Shown: piece after piece, positions 1-9,450 of the stretch
Numbering within the stretch: position 1 is the first letter of the stretch
Layout: each line of letters starts with the position of its first letter
Origin: Paraprevotella sp.
GTDB taxonomy: Bacteria; Bacteroidota; Bacteroidia; Bacteroidales; Bacteroidaceae
DNA length: 23,316 bases
Assembly: GCA_021205005.1 (NCBI GenBank)
Contig: JAJPYK010000269.1
Coordinates: 1 to 23,316, forward strand
Reading direction: 5' to 3'
Program-made: the position numbers and the translations under genes
The notes under the pieces: model-generated
What the model was told of the DNA's origin: nothing
Seen by the model: the letters and a program-made list of their open reading frames with translations, nothing else
Databases searched by the model: none

Positions 1-1
1 A

Positions 2-2350
2 AGCAATGAAGTGCTGACCCGCGCACAAGATTATGCCACAAAAGGAGGCGACGAATTTGTTTCGCTCGAACCCATTATCTTAGCTTTGCTTACCGTAAAC
101 AACACGGCCGGCAAAATACTGAAAGATGCGGGCATGACCGAAAAAGAACTGACGGCTGCCATCAACGAATTGCGCAAAGGCGAAAAAGTATCTTCGCAAA
201 ACAGTGAGGAAACTTATCAGTCGCTCAACAAAAATGCCAACGACCTGATACAAGAAGCCCGCAACGGAAAACTCGATCCGGTGATCGGACGGGATGAAGA
301 AATCCGCCGCGTGCTGCAAATCCTCAGCCGGCGTACCAAAAACAATCCTATATTAATAGGTGAACCGGGTACGGGTAAAACGGCCATCGTCGAAGGGTTG
401 GCCCATCGTATCCTGCGCGGCGACGTGCCGGAAAACATGAAGGACAAACAATTGTATTCGCTGGACATGGGTGTGCTCGTAGCCGGTGCCAAATACAAAG
501 GCGAGTTCGAGGAACGTCTGAAATCAGTCATCAATGAAGTGACGAAAAGCGAAGGGCGTATCATCCTGTTCATTGATGAGATCCATACATTGGTGGGCGC
601 CGGAAAAGGCGAAGGCGCCATGGATGCCGCCAACATCTTGAAACCGGCTTTGGCCCGAGGGGAACTCAGAAGTATCGGCGCCACAACCTTGGACGAGTAT
701 CAAAAGTATTTTGAGAAGGACAAGGCGTTGGAACGCCGTTTCCAAACGGTCATGGTCAACGAACCGGACACGCTGAGTTCGATTTCCATCCTGCGCGGAC
801 TGAAAGAAAGATACGAGAACCATCATAAAGTCCGTATACAAGACGATGCCATCATTGCCGCAGTGGAGCTGTCCAACCGTTACATTACCGACCGTTTCCT
901 GCCGGACAAGGCCATCGACCTGATGGATGAGACCGCTGCCAAACTGCGTATGGAACGCGACTCTGTGCCTGAGGAACTGGACGAAATCGAACGTCGGTTG
1001 AAACAGTTGGAAATCGAACGTGAAGCCATCAAACGCGAGAACGACCAGCCGAAACTGGAACAACTCAGCAAGGAAATAGCAGAACTGAAAGAACAGGAAA
1101 GCAGCTATAAAGCCAAATGGGAAGCCGAACGCGGATTGGTGAACAAGATTCAGCAGAACAAACAGCAGATCGAACAACTGAAATTCGAGACTGAACGGGC
1201 CGAACGCGAGGGCGACTACGGAAAAGTTGCCGAAATCCGTTATGGCAAACTCAAGGCATTGGAAGACGAAATCGCGCAGATACAGAAACAATTGAGAGAA
1301 ACGCAGGGCGGTGATGCCATGATCAAAGAGGAGGTAACGGCTGAAGACATCGCCGATGTGGTAAGCCGCTGGACAGGCATTCCCGTAAGTAAAATGTTGC
1401 AAAGCGAACGGGACAAACTGCTCCACCTGGAGGAGGTACTCCACAAACGGGTCGTCGGGCAGGACGAGGCCATACAGGCCGTGAGCGATGCAGTGCGCCG
1501 CAGCCGCGCCGGACTGCAAGACCCGAAACGTCCGATCGGTTCGTTCATCTTCCTCGGTACGACGGGTGTAGGTAAGACAGAGTTAGCCAAGGCTTTGGCT
1601 GAATACCTCTTCGATGACGAAACGTTGATGACACGTATCGACATGTCAGAATATCAGGAGAAATTCAGCGTGAGCCGTTTAATCGGCGCGCCTCCGGGAT
1701 ACGTAGGATACGACGAAGGCGGACAACTGACGGAGGCTGTACGGCGTAAACCTTACTCCGTAGTGCTTTTCGATGAAATAGAAAAGGCTCACCCCGACGT
1801 GTTCAACATCTTGTTGCAAGTGCTGGATGACGGACGTCTGACCGACAACAAGGGAAGGACGGTGAACTTCAAGAATACCATCATCATCATGACAAGCAAC
1901 CTGGGCTGCAGCTACATCCAAAGTCAGTTCGAGAAGCTGACGCCTGCCACCAGCGCACAAGCTCGTGAAACGCTTATAGAAGACACCAAGAAAGAGGTGA
2001 TGAATATGCTGAAAAAGACCATACGGCCGGAATTCCTGAACCGTATAGACGAAACCATCATGTTCTTGCCGTTGACGCAAGATCAGATCAAGCAAGTCGT
2101 ACGCCTGCAAATCAATGGCATCACCAAGATGCTGGAAAGCAACGGCGTCACCTTGAAGCTGACTGATGCTGCCCTCGACTTCTTGGCCCAAGCAGGATAT
2201 GCCCCCGAATTCGGCGCACGTCCGGTCAAAAGAGCCATCCAGCGCTACTTATTGAATGATCTGTCGAAAACCATGCTGGCGCAGGACATCGACCGTACAA
2301 AGCCGATCATCGTAAACGCACAAGGAGAAGGATTGGTTTTCAGCAATTAA
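2..2350 (+). CDS. clpB: ATP-dependent disaggregase ClpB, 5'-truncated
   Basis: Hsp100 AAA+ chaperone that, with DnaK, threads and re-solubilises aggregated proteins in the cytoplasm. The frame is open to the window edge, so the start lies outside; by comparison with family length about 80 N-terminal residues are missing. Counting from the GTG at 11: rest of the N-domain (1-70), NBD1 with Walker A GEPGTGKT at 117-124 and Walker B ILFIDEIH near 187, a Glu/Lys-rich coiled-coil middle domain (about 320-440), NBD2 with Walker A GTTGVGKT at 516-523 and [15 protein letters not shown], then the C-terminal small domain ([13 protein letters not shown]). The middle domain separates ClpB from ClpA and ClpX. 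The GTG at 11 is internal, not a start. Two hairpins follow the stop. The promoter, and any heat-shock control, is outside the window. Confidence 0.97.
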   Translation, partial: SNEVLTRAQDYATKGGDEFVSLEPIILALLTVNNTAGKILKDAGMTEKELTAAINELRKGEKVSSQNSEETYQSLNKNANDLIQEARNGKLDPVIGRDEEIRRVLQILSRRTKNNPILIGEPGTGKTAIVEGLAHRILRGDVPENMKDKQLYSLDMGVLVAGAKYKGEFEERLKSVINEVTKSEGRIILFIDEIHTLVGAGKGEGAMDAANILKPALARGELRSIGATTLDEYQKYFEKDKALERRFQTVMVNEPDTLSSISILRGLKERYENHHKVRIQDDAIIAAVELSNRYITDRFLPDKAIDLMDETAAKLRMERDSVPEELDEIERRLKQLEIEREAIKRENDQPKLEQLSKEIAELKEQESSYKAKWEAERGLVNKIQQNKQQIEQLKFETERAEREGDYGKVAEIRYGKLKALEDEIAQIQKQLRETQGGDAMIKEEVTAEDIADVVSRWTGIPVSKMLQSERDKLLHLEEVLHKRVVGQDEAIQAVSDAVRRSRAGLQDPKRPIGSFIFLGTTGVGKTELAKALAEYLFDDETLMTRIDMSEYQEKFSVSRLIGAPPGYVGYDEGGQLTEAVRRKPYSVVLFDEIEKAHPDVFNILLQVLDDGRLTDNKGRTVNFKNTIIIMTSNLGCSYIQSQFEKLTPATSAQARETLIEDTKKEVMNMLKKTIRPEFLNRIDETIMFLPLTQDQIKQVVRLQINGITKMLESNGVTLKLTDAALDFLAQAGYAPEFGARPVKRAIQRYLLNDLSKTMLAQDIDRTKPIIVNAQGEGLVFSN

Positions 2351-2370
2351 CACAGTAACTTGTTTATGTA

Positions 2371-2408
2371 GAAAGAGGTTGTGTCACGACATCGACACAA
2401 CCTCTTTC
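2371..2408. terminator. Perfect 15-bp hairpin after clpB
   Basis: GAAAGAGGTTGTGTC (2371-2385) and its exact reverse complement (2394-2408) flank an 8-nt loop. The tail on the + strand is only modestly T-rich (CTTGTTTATAG). The hairpin lies 20 bases after the clpB stop, between convergent genes, so it probably works in both directions. The arm AGAGGTTGTGTCA resembles the ends of the palindromic element at 23085-23266. Confidence 0.75.
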
Positions 2409-2420
2409 CTTGTTTATAGT

Positions 2421-2450
2421 AATCCCCGGCTTGAGCAAGTCGGGGATTAT
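2421..2450 (+). terminator. Second hairpin terminator after clpB
   Basis: AATCCCCGGCTTG pairs with CAAGTCGGGGATT (one G-T wobble) and is followed by ATTTTATTT. The T-rich tail fits termination of + strand transcripts from clpB. Together with the preceding hairpin it makes a tandem terminator. Confidence 0.65.
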
Positions 2451-2508
2451 TTTATTTACATCTTATGCTTTCTCCATCGCCATGAGAAAAGGCACACGCA
2501 AAGCTTTT

Positions 2509-4001
2509 CTACAAGCGCACTTTCTCTTTGACCTTTTTGGATTCGTTTTGCAAGCGGTCAAGCGCCGTCACCACATAAGTATATTTGCGACTACCGTCTT
2601 CATACGGCAATTTATAAAAAGTATTCGAAGTTATGGTCACAATGTTTTCTGCATATTCCAGATCTATCGGCTCCCCTTCGGCAAAACGATAGACCACTTA
2701 TCGACAGGCGCGGTTCATTTCACTCTTGCCTCTGGACGCACGCCATGACAACATATAACCGTCTTCCGTCCAAAGCGCAGTGAGTCGGCGCACCTTCTTC
2801 GGCCGCTTATGGTCGATCCACGGCATCTCGGGCTGCAAAGCCGGATAACGAGGATAATAGTTGCGCAGCATCGTGCCGTAATTTCCCTTATTATCCACCA
2901 CGGCTTTCGCAAACCATTGGCCGCTTCCGTCTATGTTCGGCAGAGAACGTTGCAAAGCCATCTTGCGTTCCATCCGATGTTTATTCGGATCGGCCGGATC
3001 GGCTTTGGCCACCGTACGGTCCACATCTTGCCCGATAATAAGCGGACGACGGCCCGCATGTTCGCTCCACCAACGTTTCAAAGTATCATAATCTGCCGCA
3101 GGATGGCCGATTTCCCAATAAAGCTGAGGATTATTATAGTCTACCCAACCCTCGTCGACCCACTTCAGCACATCGGCATAAAGATCGTCATAGTTCTGCA
3201 AACCTCGTGTATTGCTCCCAACTTTCGGATCACTACTTAGATTGCGATAGATGCCGAAAGGCGACACTCCGAATTTCACCCAAGGTTTGATGGCGTGTAT
3301 GCAATCGTGCATCTGCCGGATAAAACGGTTCACATTGTCGCGACGCCAGTCTCCACGGTCCATCCCCTTGCCGTAACGGGCATAAGTTTGGTCATCGGGA
3401 ATGCGCAAGCCGTTTTCCGGATAAGGGTAGAAATAGTCGTCGATATGAATGCCATCCACATCATAACGCATCAGGATATCTGTCACCACATGCAGATATA
3501 ATCGCGATTCTCCGGAATTCCGGGATCCATGATCAACTGTCCGCCGTACTCGAAATAGCGGTCGGGATGTTGAAAATAAGGATGGGTCTTAGCCAATTCC
3601 TTCGTCCCTTTCGTTTTGGCCCGGTAAGGATTGATCCAGGCATGCAGCTCCATGCCGCGCGCATGGCATTGATCGATCATCCATTGCAGGGGATCCCAGT
3701 AAGGCGAAGGCGGCATGCCCTGCTGCCCTGTCAAATAACGGCTCCAAGGTTCAAAGCTGCTGGCATAAAGCGCATCAAATTCCGGACGGACCTGAAACAG
3801 AATAACATTAATGCCGCATTTCTGCAATTCATTCAGCTGATAGGTCAGCGTACGCTGCATCTCCTCCTTCCCCATTCCCATAAATTGATAATTCACACAC
3901 TGTATCCATGCACCTCTAAACTCCCGTTTAGGAGATAATTGAGCCGGAAGCGCAAAGCTGCACAGCCACATCACCAGCAATAAAATTGTTTTTTTATCCA
4001 T
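2509..4001 (-). pseudogene. GHL10/DUF187-type secreted glycoside hydrolase, broken by a frameshift and an in-frame stop
   Basis: Relative of the Bacteroidetes GHL10 (DUF187) family, TIM-barrel proteins thought to cleave glycans outside the cytoplasm. The ATG at 4001 is followed by a signal peptide (MDKKTILLLVMWLCSFALPAQ), then family motifs: EFRGAWIQ, VILFQVRPEFDALY, SPYWDPLQWMIDQCHARGME, HAWINPYRAKTKG, and in the next frame RYDVDGIHIDDYFYPYP, NRFIRQMHDCIHAIKPWVKFGVSPFGIYRN and PQLYWEIGH. Two lesions: (a) one base is missing near 3486-3492, so the first frame ends ...YICMW-stop at 3483 while the homologous sequence resumes as VTDILMRYDVDG in the next frame; (b) a TAA at 2698-2700 separates ...NRACR from VVYRFAEG in the same frame, where a Tyr codon is likely. 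One added base gives a 497-aa reading. The C-terminal part looks like the fibronectin-III-like tail of the family. Either a decaying gene or, less likely, two sequence errors. Confidence 0.85.
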
Positions 4002-4018
4002 CTTTACCTTATTTTCTG

Positions 4019-4026
4019 CAAAATTA
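4019..4026 (-). promoter_or_regulatory. Bacteroidetes -7 element before the GHL10 pseudogene
   Basis: TAATTTTG on the - strand matches TAnnTTTG and lies 17 bases upstream of the ATG at 4001. No clear -33 TTTG is visible at the usual distance, so this is a moderate call. Confidence 0.4.
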
Positions 4027-4066
4027 CAATAAAAGAGCCATGAAACGCAATCTCATCAACCGCTTT

Positions 4067-5253
4067 TCATCTATGCACCAGACGGCACAACCTGAAATAC
4101 CAGAATACAAATGCAAAAATCGCAAGCACTCCACCGACATACCCCACACCGGAGATAGAGAAATAATCGCAGGTCGTTCCGCCGATTAAAGTTCCGCATC
4201 CGATACCTAAATTAAATATACCGGAAAAAACAGACATGGCTATGGCCGTGGCATTTTGAGACGAATGGTTGATGATTTCGGCCTGAAGCACCACATTGAA
4301 AGCCGTTACCGCCATACCCCAACAAGCGCACAAAAGGATCACCGTAAACTGCCAATGCGAAAGCGGATACAATAAAAGCAAACACAAAGCAATGAGCAAT
4401 ACCACGATATTCATAAACGATTTCGGAGCACGGACATAGAATTTGGAATATGAAAAACGGCCCACGATGCCCATGCCTCCGAAGATCATCAAGGTAAAGG
4501 TAATCAGACGATCGCCCAGACCGGCTATCTGTTTCAAGAAAGGCTCTATATAACTGTATCCCGTATAATACGAAGTGGCGATCAAGAAAGTGAAGAAGTA
4601 CAATCCCATCAGCAAGGGATTCTTCAGCAAAACCGGGAGCTTATGCAAGGAGAATCCGCCACCGCTGGGCACCTTGGGAAGATAACGGAACAGATAAGCC
4701 CATACGATAAAGGAAAAAAGTCCTATACATAGGAACGTCATCCTCCAGCCGATATACAAGCCGATAATACGTCCCAAAGGCAATCCGAAGATCATGGCGA
4801 TGGAAGTTCCGGTAACTATCATACTCAAAGCCCATGCACGATGCTTTTCATCTACGACGCGGACAGCCAGAGGGGATACGATGGACCAGAACACGGAATG
4901 CGCGCATGCCACCCCGATCCTCGCCCCCATCAGCATGAAATAGCCGGAAGATACTGAAGACAGCAACTGAAAAAGCGCAAACAACAACACGAAATAAAGC
5001 ATGAGCTTCCTTAATTCGATCTTGGAAACCCACATCATCAAAGGCAAAGAAAGCAATGTGACACCCACGCATATACGGAGATCAACATGCCTGTCTGCGC
5101 TTCCGTCGTAGAAAAATCCTTGGCGATGTCACTCAACAAGCCGATCGGAATGAACTCGGAGGTATTGAATACGAAGGCCGCGCATGTCAATCCCAGAACC
5201 GGAAGCCATCTCGAAAGGCTCCCTTTCGGGTTTTTACTGTAATTTTCTTCCAT
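4067..5253 (-). pseudogene. MFS drug/sugar efflux transporter (SotB/Bcr-like), frameshifted
   Basis: A 12-helix major facilitator of the DHA1 type (sugar-efflux SotB/YdeA or arabinose-efflux relatives). Helix 1 reads LPVLGLTCAAFVFNTSEFIPIGLLSDIA, typical of that branch. The frame starting at ATG 5253 (MEENYSKN) runs to VYAWV and then shifts to SHCFLCL-stop at 5038. The homologous continuation VTLLSLPLMMWVSKIELRKLM is in the next frame and runs to the stop at 4067. Adding one G near 5062-5067 restores a 395-aa protein, the normal length. A GTG at 5068 could start a product lacking the first helices, which is unlikely to be functional. An ATG 39 bases upstream (5292) is possible, but MEENYS gives the usual short N-terminus. 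The next gene on this strand, 65 bases downstream, is also broken. Confidence 0.85.
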
Positions 5254-5340
5254 TATTATTTTTGTTTTTCCTCTACATATAGTCAGCTTCATTAGGAGAA
5301 TATTTCATGGGATTTACGGAAATATCATCTCCGATAATGG

Positions 5341-5402
5341 GCTCATGACCTGCCACCGGTCATATTCCCTACCGACGTTACGGACAAGGCAATTCCGACC
5401 GG
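5341..5402 (-). promoter_or_regulatory. GC-rich structured leader with competing hairpins
   Basis: This segment begins at the expected transcription start of the transporter and is more GC-rich than the other spacers. On the transcript, CCGGTC (5397-5402) can pair with GACCGG (5356-5361). Alternatively ATGACC (5358-5363) can pair with GGTCAT (5345-5350) around a 7-nt loop. The two pairings share bases and exclude each other. A smaller CGGA/TCCG stem lies inside the first. This layout suits an attenuator or riboswitch, but I recognise no known class, and no T-run follows directly. A short reading frame from ATG 5347 (ten codons) could be a leader peptide. Confidence 0.35.
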
Positions 5403-5405
5403 ATG

Positions 5406-5413
5406 CAAAATTA
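5406..5413 (-). promoter_or_regulatory. -7 element for the MFS transporter transcript
   Basis: TAATTTTG on the - strand fits TAnnTTTG. A possible -33 element (GTTG, 5431-5434) lies 17 bases upstream. It predicts a start near 5400 and a leader of about 145 nt before the ATG at 5253. Confidence 0.45.
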
Positions 5414-5534
5414 GCAAAAATCTGAAGACACAACTTAAAAAATGGCAAATAAGTCGGTATCCAACAAGAGAACTATCGTCTGTTTTTTGTTCCTATTTCC
5501 CCTCGTTTTAAGCCGTCGTTCCAAAGTTTTGCCG

Positions 5535-5542
5535 TATCTTTG
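5535..5542 (+). promoter_or_regulatory. -7 element for uvrA
   Basis: TATCTTTG matches TAnnTTTG and lies 24 bases before the uvrA ATG, giving a leader of about 19 nt. No LexA-like operator was recognised. The -33 element is not clear. Confidence 0.5.
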
Positions 5543-5566
5543 TTCCACGCTAAAACCGTATTGTAC

Positions 5567-8389
5567 ATGAACGAATACATCCAAATCAAAGGAGCACGGG
5601 TGAACAACCTGAAAAATATAGACCTGAACATTCCACGCAACAAACTGATCGTCATTACCGGACTGTCCGGCTCGGGAAAGTCGTCGCTGGCTTTCGACAC
5701 GCTCTACGCCGAAGGACAACGCCGATACGTGGAAAGTCTATCGGCCTATGCCCGTCAGTTTCTCGGACGCATGAGCAAACCGGAATGCGACTACATCAAG
5801 GGAATCCCACCAGCCATCGCCATCGAACAGAAAGTAAGCAGCCGGAATCCACGTTCCACCGTCGGCACATCGACCGAAATATATGAATATCTGCGCCTGC
5901 TGTATGCTCGTATCGGACGTACCTTCTCTCCCATCAGCGGACAAGAGGTGAAGAAAAACACCACGGAAGACGTCGTACAATGTATGCTGTCCTACTCCAA
6001 AGGGACGCGCTTCACGGTGCTCGCCCCGCTGCAAATCCGCGAAGGGCGCAGCCTGAAAGAACAGTTGGACAGCGACTTCAAGCAGGGATTTACCCGCATC
6101 GAGGTAAACGGTGAAATCGTACGTATCGAGGACTTCATGCAGGGCCTTTCCCCCACAGAGGGAATGTCCAACCGCACCCTATACTTGCTCATCGACCGTA
6201 TGAGTTGCGACGATGCGAAGGACAGTATCTCGCGCCTGGTGGATTCGGCCGAGACGGCCTTCTATGAAGGCAACGGACAGTGCATGCTGAGATTCTATCC
6301 CGCCGGCATCCTGCACGCTTTCTCCACACGTTTCGAAGCGGACGGCATGACTTTCGAGGAACCCACGGACAACTTGTTCTCATTCAACTCCCCCATCGGA
6401 GCATGTCCCGAATGCGAGGGGTTCGGCAAAGTCATCGGCATCGACGAGAAACTGGTCGTCCCCAACACTACGCTCAGCGTATACGACGGCGCCGTAGTAT
6501 GCTGGCGAGGAGAAAAAATGGGAGAATGGAAAAATCATTTCTGCCGCATAGCACAGCAAAACGACTTCCCGATCTTCACTCCTTACTACCAACTGACTCG
6601 CCCGCAAAAGGACTTCTTATGGCACGGTAACCCCAACCAGAAGAACGGTGAAGAAAATCCTTGCATCGACTCTTTCTTCCAAATGCTGAAGGCTGACCAA
6701 TATAAGATACAGAACCGCGTCATGCTGGCCCGTTATCGGGGAAAAACCACCTGTCCCAAATGCCATGGCACGCGGTTGCGCCCCGAAGCCGGCTATGTCA
6801 AGATAGGCGGACGGGCGATCTCCGACCTGGTGGACCTGCCGATTACGGAACTGAAAAAAATCTTCGAAAACCTGTCGCTCACCGCACATGAAGCGGAAAT
6901 CGGCAAACGCTTGCTCACCGAAATCAACAACCGCATCCAGTTCCTGCTGGATGTGGGACTGGGCTATCTCACGCTGAACCGGCATAGTAACACCCTGTCC
7001 GGAGGAGAAAGCCAACGCATCAATCTGGCCACGTCGTTGGGCAGCAGCCTGGTAGGTTCACTCTATATCCTGGACGAGCCGAGTATCGGACTGCATAGCC
7101 GCGACACGGACAAACTGATTCATGTACTCAGACAACTGCAAGCGTTGGGCAACACCGTAATCGTCGTGGAACACGACGAAGAAATCATCCGCGCCGCCGA
7201 CTACATCATCGACATCGGTCCGCAAGCCGGACGACTGGGTGGAGAAGTGGTATTTCAGGGCGACCTGAAACAGATGTTGGCCGAAAAGCCGCAGGACACG
7301 AAAAGCTACACCGTGAAATACCTGACAGGACAGGATACCATTCCCGTACCCGACAGTCCCCGTCCGTGGAACAACTACATATTGGTGAAAGGCGCACGGA
7401 GCAACAACCTCAGAGGAATAGACGTCAAATTTCCGCTCAACGTCATGACCGTAGTCACCGGAGTAAGCGGTTCGGGCAAATCCACCCTCGTGCGCGACAT
7501 TTTCTACCGTGCCATGAAACGCCAATTCGACGAGGTGGCCGACCGTCCGGGAGAGTTCATCGGTCTGGAAGGTGACCTAGGAATGGTGAAGAACATCGAA
7601 TTCGTAGACCAGAACCCCATCGGGAAGTCGTCGCGCAGCAATCCCGTCACTTACGTCAAAGCCTACGACGACATACGCCGGCTCTTCGCAGCCCAACCCT
7701 TGGCCAAGCAGATGGGATTTACGGCCGGCTTCTTCTCGTTCAATACCGAAGGAGGACGCTGCGAGGAATGCAAGGGAGAAGGAACGGTAACGGTAGAAAT
7801 GCAATTCATGGCCGACCTCGTACTCGAATGCGAGTCGTGCCACGGCAAACGCTTCAAGAACGACATTCTGGAAGTGAAGTTCGAGGGACAAAACATTTAT
7901 GACGTACTGAACATGACCGTCAATCAGTCCATTGAATTCTTCGAAGCCCACAAGCAGGCCAAGATCGCCCAGAAACTCAAACCGCTGCAAGACGTGGGTC
8001 TGGGGTATATCAAACTGGGACAGTCCTCGAGCACGCTCTCCGGCGGAGAAAACCAAAGAGTGAAACTGGCCTATTACCTCGGCATGGAAAAAGTGGATCC
8101 CACGATTTTCATCTTCGACGAGCCTACCACAGGACTGCATTTCCACGACATCAAACGCCTGCTCGACGCCTTCAACGCCCTGATCGAACGCGGACATTCG
8201 CTCGTGGTCATAGAGCATAACATGGACGTCATCAAATGTGCCGATTACATCATAGACCTCGGACCTGAAGGAGGACAACAGGGCGGAAATTTAGTCGTGT
8301 GCGGAACGCCGCGCGAAGTAGCGGCCTGCGCCAACAGTTACACAGGACAGTTTCTGAAAGAAAAGCTGGCCGAATCCGAGAAGCACTGA
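5567..8389 (+). CDS. uvrA: Excinuclease ABC subunit UvrA
   Basis: DNA-damage recognition ATPase of nucleotide excision repair; it dimerises, loads UvrB on lesions and acts in the cytoplasm. 940 aa, the classical UvrA length. Two ABC ATPase modules: first Walker A in GLSGSGKSS (residues 32-40) with signature [11 protein letters not shown] and [12 protein letters not shown]; second Walker [10 protein letters not shown] with signature [11 protein letters not shown] and [12 protein letters not shown]. Zinc-binding cysteines are intact: CPECEGFG with CPKCHGTRL in the first module and [10 protein letters not shown] with CESCHGKRF in the second. The ATG at 5567 ([18 protein letters not shown]) is chosen over an in-frame TTG at 5540 because it matches the family N-terminus, and the TTG overlaps the -7 element. 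The acetyltransferase gene begins 34 bases downstream and is probably co-transcribed. Bacteroidales genomes often carry more than one uvrA, so another copy may exist. Confidence 0.96.
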   Translation: MNEYIQIKGARVNNLKNIDLNIPRNKLIVITGLSGSGKSSLAFDTLYAEGQRRYVESLSAYARQFLGRMSKPECDYIKGIPPAIAIEQKVSSRNPRSTVGTSTEIYEYLRLLYARIGRTFSPISGQEVKKNTTEDVVQCMLSYSKGTRFTVLAPLQIREGRSLKEQLDSDFKQGFTRIEVNGEIVRIEDFMQGLSPTEGMSNRTLYLLIDRMSCDDAKDSISRLVDSAETAFYEGNGQCMLRFYPAGILHAFSTRFEADGMTFEEPTDNLFSFNSPIGACPECEGFGKVIGIDEKLVVPNTTLSVYDGAVVCWRGEKMGEWKNHFCRIAQQNDFPIFTPYYQLTRPQKDFLWHGNPNQKNGEENPCIDSFFQMLKADQYKIQNRVMLARYRGKTTCPKCHGTRLRPEAGYVKIGGRAISDLVDLPITELKKIFENLSLTAHEAEIGKRLLTEINNRIQFLLDVGLGYLTLNRHSNTLSGGESQRINLATSLGSSLVGSLYILDEPSIGLHSRDTDKLIHVLRQLQALGNTVIVVEHDEEIIRAADYIIDIGPQAGRLGGEVVFQGDLKQMLAEKPQDTKSYTVKYLTGQDTIPVPDSPRPWNNYILVKGARSNNLRGIDVKFPLNVMTVVTGVSGSGKSTLVRDIFYRAMKRQFDEVADRPGEFIGLEGDLGMVKNIEFVDQNPIGKSSRSNPVTYVKAYDDIRRLFAAQPLAKQMGFTAGFFSFNTEGGRCEECKGEGTVTVEMQFMADLVLECESCHGKRFKNDILEVKFEGQNIYDVLNMTVNQSIEFFEAHKQAKIAQKLKPLQDVGLGYIKLGQSSSTLSGGENQRVKLAYYLGMEKVDPTIFIFDEPTTGLHFHDIKRLLDAFNALIERGHSLVVIEHNMDVIKCADYIIDLGPEGGQQGGNLVVCGTPREVAACANSYTGQFLKEKLAESEKH

Positions 8390-8423
8390 AACTCAGAAAG
8401 CCCACTCTCAAATTCCACGGAAT

Positions 8424-8996
8424 ATGGACGAAATAGAAAAAATGCGAAGCGGCCAACTGGCCGATATGAATGCCCCCGAAATCCAACACAGTTTCAGGCA
8501 TTGCAAGAAATTACTGGCGCACATGCGCACAATGAGCAGCTATGATAAAGAATTCCGGACGCTCTTAAGGGATCTTGTCCCGGGCATCCCCTCTTCGTCC
8601 ATGATCTGCCCGCCGTTTCATTGCGACCACGGACATGGCATCAAATTGGGCAAACACGTTTTCATAAACGCTAACTGTACTTTTCTGGACGGCGGCCTCA
8701 TCACCATCGGTGCGCACACGCTCATCGGCCCGTGCGTACAGATTTATACGCCGCAACACCCCATGGACCCGATGGAACGCCGCAAATCATCGGAATACTC
8801 CTACCCCGTCACCATCGGAGAGGACTGCTGGATAGGCGGTAACGTCACGATTTGCCCGGGAGTGACCATAGGCGACCGCTGTGTCATTGCAGCCGGCAGC
8901 GTGGTAGTGCACGACATACCTTCCGACAGTTTGGCAGCCGGCAATCCGGCTCTCGTCAAGAAGCGACTGAACGGCGACACGTACCAGGAGGTATGA
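8424..8996 (+). CDS. Sugar O-acetyltransferase (maltose/galactoside acetyltransferase type)
   Basis: Left-handed beta-helix (hexapeptide repeat) acetyltransferase of the LacA/Maa/NodL group, 190 aa. It transfers acetyl from acetyl-CoA to a sugar hydroxyl in the cytoplasm. An N-terminal 'Mac' helix region (EKMRSGQLADMNAPEI, residues 5-20) precedes hexapeptide turns (INANCTFLDGGLITIG, then VTIGEDCWIGGNVTICPGVTIG). The catalytic His is His112 in YTPQHPMD, and the Trp packing on CoA is W136 in DCWIGGN. The tail AAGNPALVKKRL is typical. The acceptor sugar is unknown; the family is often linked to detoxifying non-metabolised sugars. It follows uvrA by 34 bases with no terminator between, so a shared transcript is likely, but the two functions have no obvious link. 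Confidence 0.9.
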   Translation: MDEIEKMRSGQLADMNAPEIQHSFRHCKKLLAHMRTMSSYDKEFRTLLRDLVPGIPSSSMICPPFHCDHGHGIKLGKHVFINANCTFLDGGLITIGAHTLIGPCVQIYTPQHPMDPMERRKSSEYSYPVTIGEDCWIGGNVTICPGVTIGDRCVIAAGSVVVHDIPSDSLAAGNPALVKKRLNGDTYQEV

Positions 8997-9254
8997 CCTG
9001 CCTCTCGTCCGACCGTACCCCGCAACAAGGCTGCGGATATACACAAGAAATCAGGACATTTTTATCTAAAGGACGGACCAAGCACATTTAAAGACTTTCC
9101 AAAGGGTTACGGGATATCCTCTTAACGAGATAATATCCTTATTCATAAGATTATACGAATAGAGAAAGACATTGCCCCGACCTTGCCGCCCTCTTCCGGG
9201 AACGATAAAAAAGCAAACTCAGGAGAAAACAAAAAAATCTCCGCTTGTTGAGCG
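8997..9254 (+). other. Gene-free stretch after the acetyltransferase
   Basis: 258 bases with no supported gene on either strand, ending at a strong terminator. It contains one plausible hairpin at 9112-9138 (GGATAT with ATATCC, inner CTC with GAG) and a short GGAGA/TCTCC pair at 9222-9242. No TAnnTTTG promoter was found on the + strand. It is either an unusually long 3' untranslated region or the location of a small RNA. Confidence 0.4.
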
Positions 9255-9300
9255 AACGTTTGGCGCAGAACGAAAAATTATTCTGCGCCAAACGTTTTTT
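9255..9300 (+). terminator. Strong rho-independent terminator
   Basis: A perfect 16-bp stem, AACGTTTGGCGCAGAA (9255-9270) with its complement (9281-9296), a 10-nt A-rich loop and a T6 tail (9295-9300). It ends + strand transcription from uvrA and the acetyltransferase. The opposite strand has no T tail. Confidence 0.9.
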
Positions 9301-9378
9301 CACCTTCTGCCCTCTCTCTTCATAGATTCCGAATAATCAACAATCGGAAAGTAAGAAGGCCCCCATGAAGCACACCCA

Positions 9379-9408
9379 AAAAGGCGCACCTTTCGTGATG
9401 CGCCTTTT
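9379..9408 (-). terminator. Terminator of the secG transcript
   Basis: AAAAGGCGCA (9379-9388) pairs with TGCGCCTTTT (9399-9408) around a 10-nt loop. On the - strand the GGCGCA/TGCGCC core is followed by TTTTT. It lies 43 bases past the secG stop. It also has a short T tail on the + strand, so it may work in both directions. Confidence 0.85.
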
Positions 9409-9450
9409 CTGTATGGACCCTATCGGCGAGAGGCCTCGCCCCATTCCCGC

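Larger units (their letters stand above)
5254..5566. other. Divergent intergenic region between the MFS pseudogene and uvrA
   Basis: 313 bases without a gene. It holds the transporter leader (5254-5402) with its structured segment, the transporter -7 element (5406-5413) and the uvrA -7 element (5535-5542). A T-run at 5482-5488 (TGTTTTTTGTTCC) lies between the two promoters. Nothing else was recognised. Confidence 0.6.

Noticed and set aside
524..1519. A 331-codon - strand frame within clpB
   Set aside because: It is the complement of a clearly coding region; its Phe-rich sequence is an antisense artefact.
3481..3495. Programmed ribosomal frameshift in the GHL10 gene
   Set aside because: There is no slippery heptamer or following stem, and a separate in-frame TAA lies further downstream. 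Gene decay or sequence error explains it better.
5055..5072. Programmed frameshift in the MFS gene
   Set aside because: The site (GCGTGGGTGTCACA) is not a slippery sequence, and MFS transporters are not known to use frameshifting.
5341..5402. Cobalamin riboswitch on the + strand ahead of uvrA (GACCTGCC resembles part of a B12 box)
   Set aside because: The rest of the B12 box and the other conserved elements are missing, and uvrA is not a cobalamin-related gene. The motif is a chance match.
8852..9091. A 79-codon frame running past the acetyltransferase stop
   Set aside because: Most of it overlaps the acetyltransferase in another frame; the composition is Arg/Gln-rich with no homology seen and no promoter.
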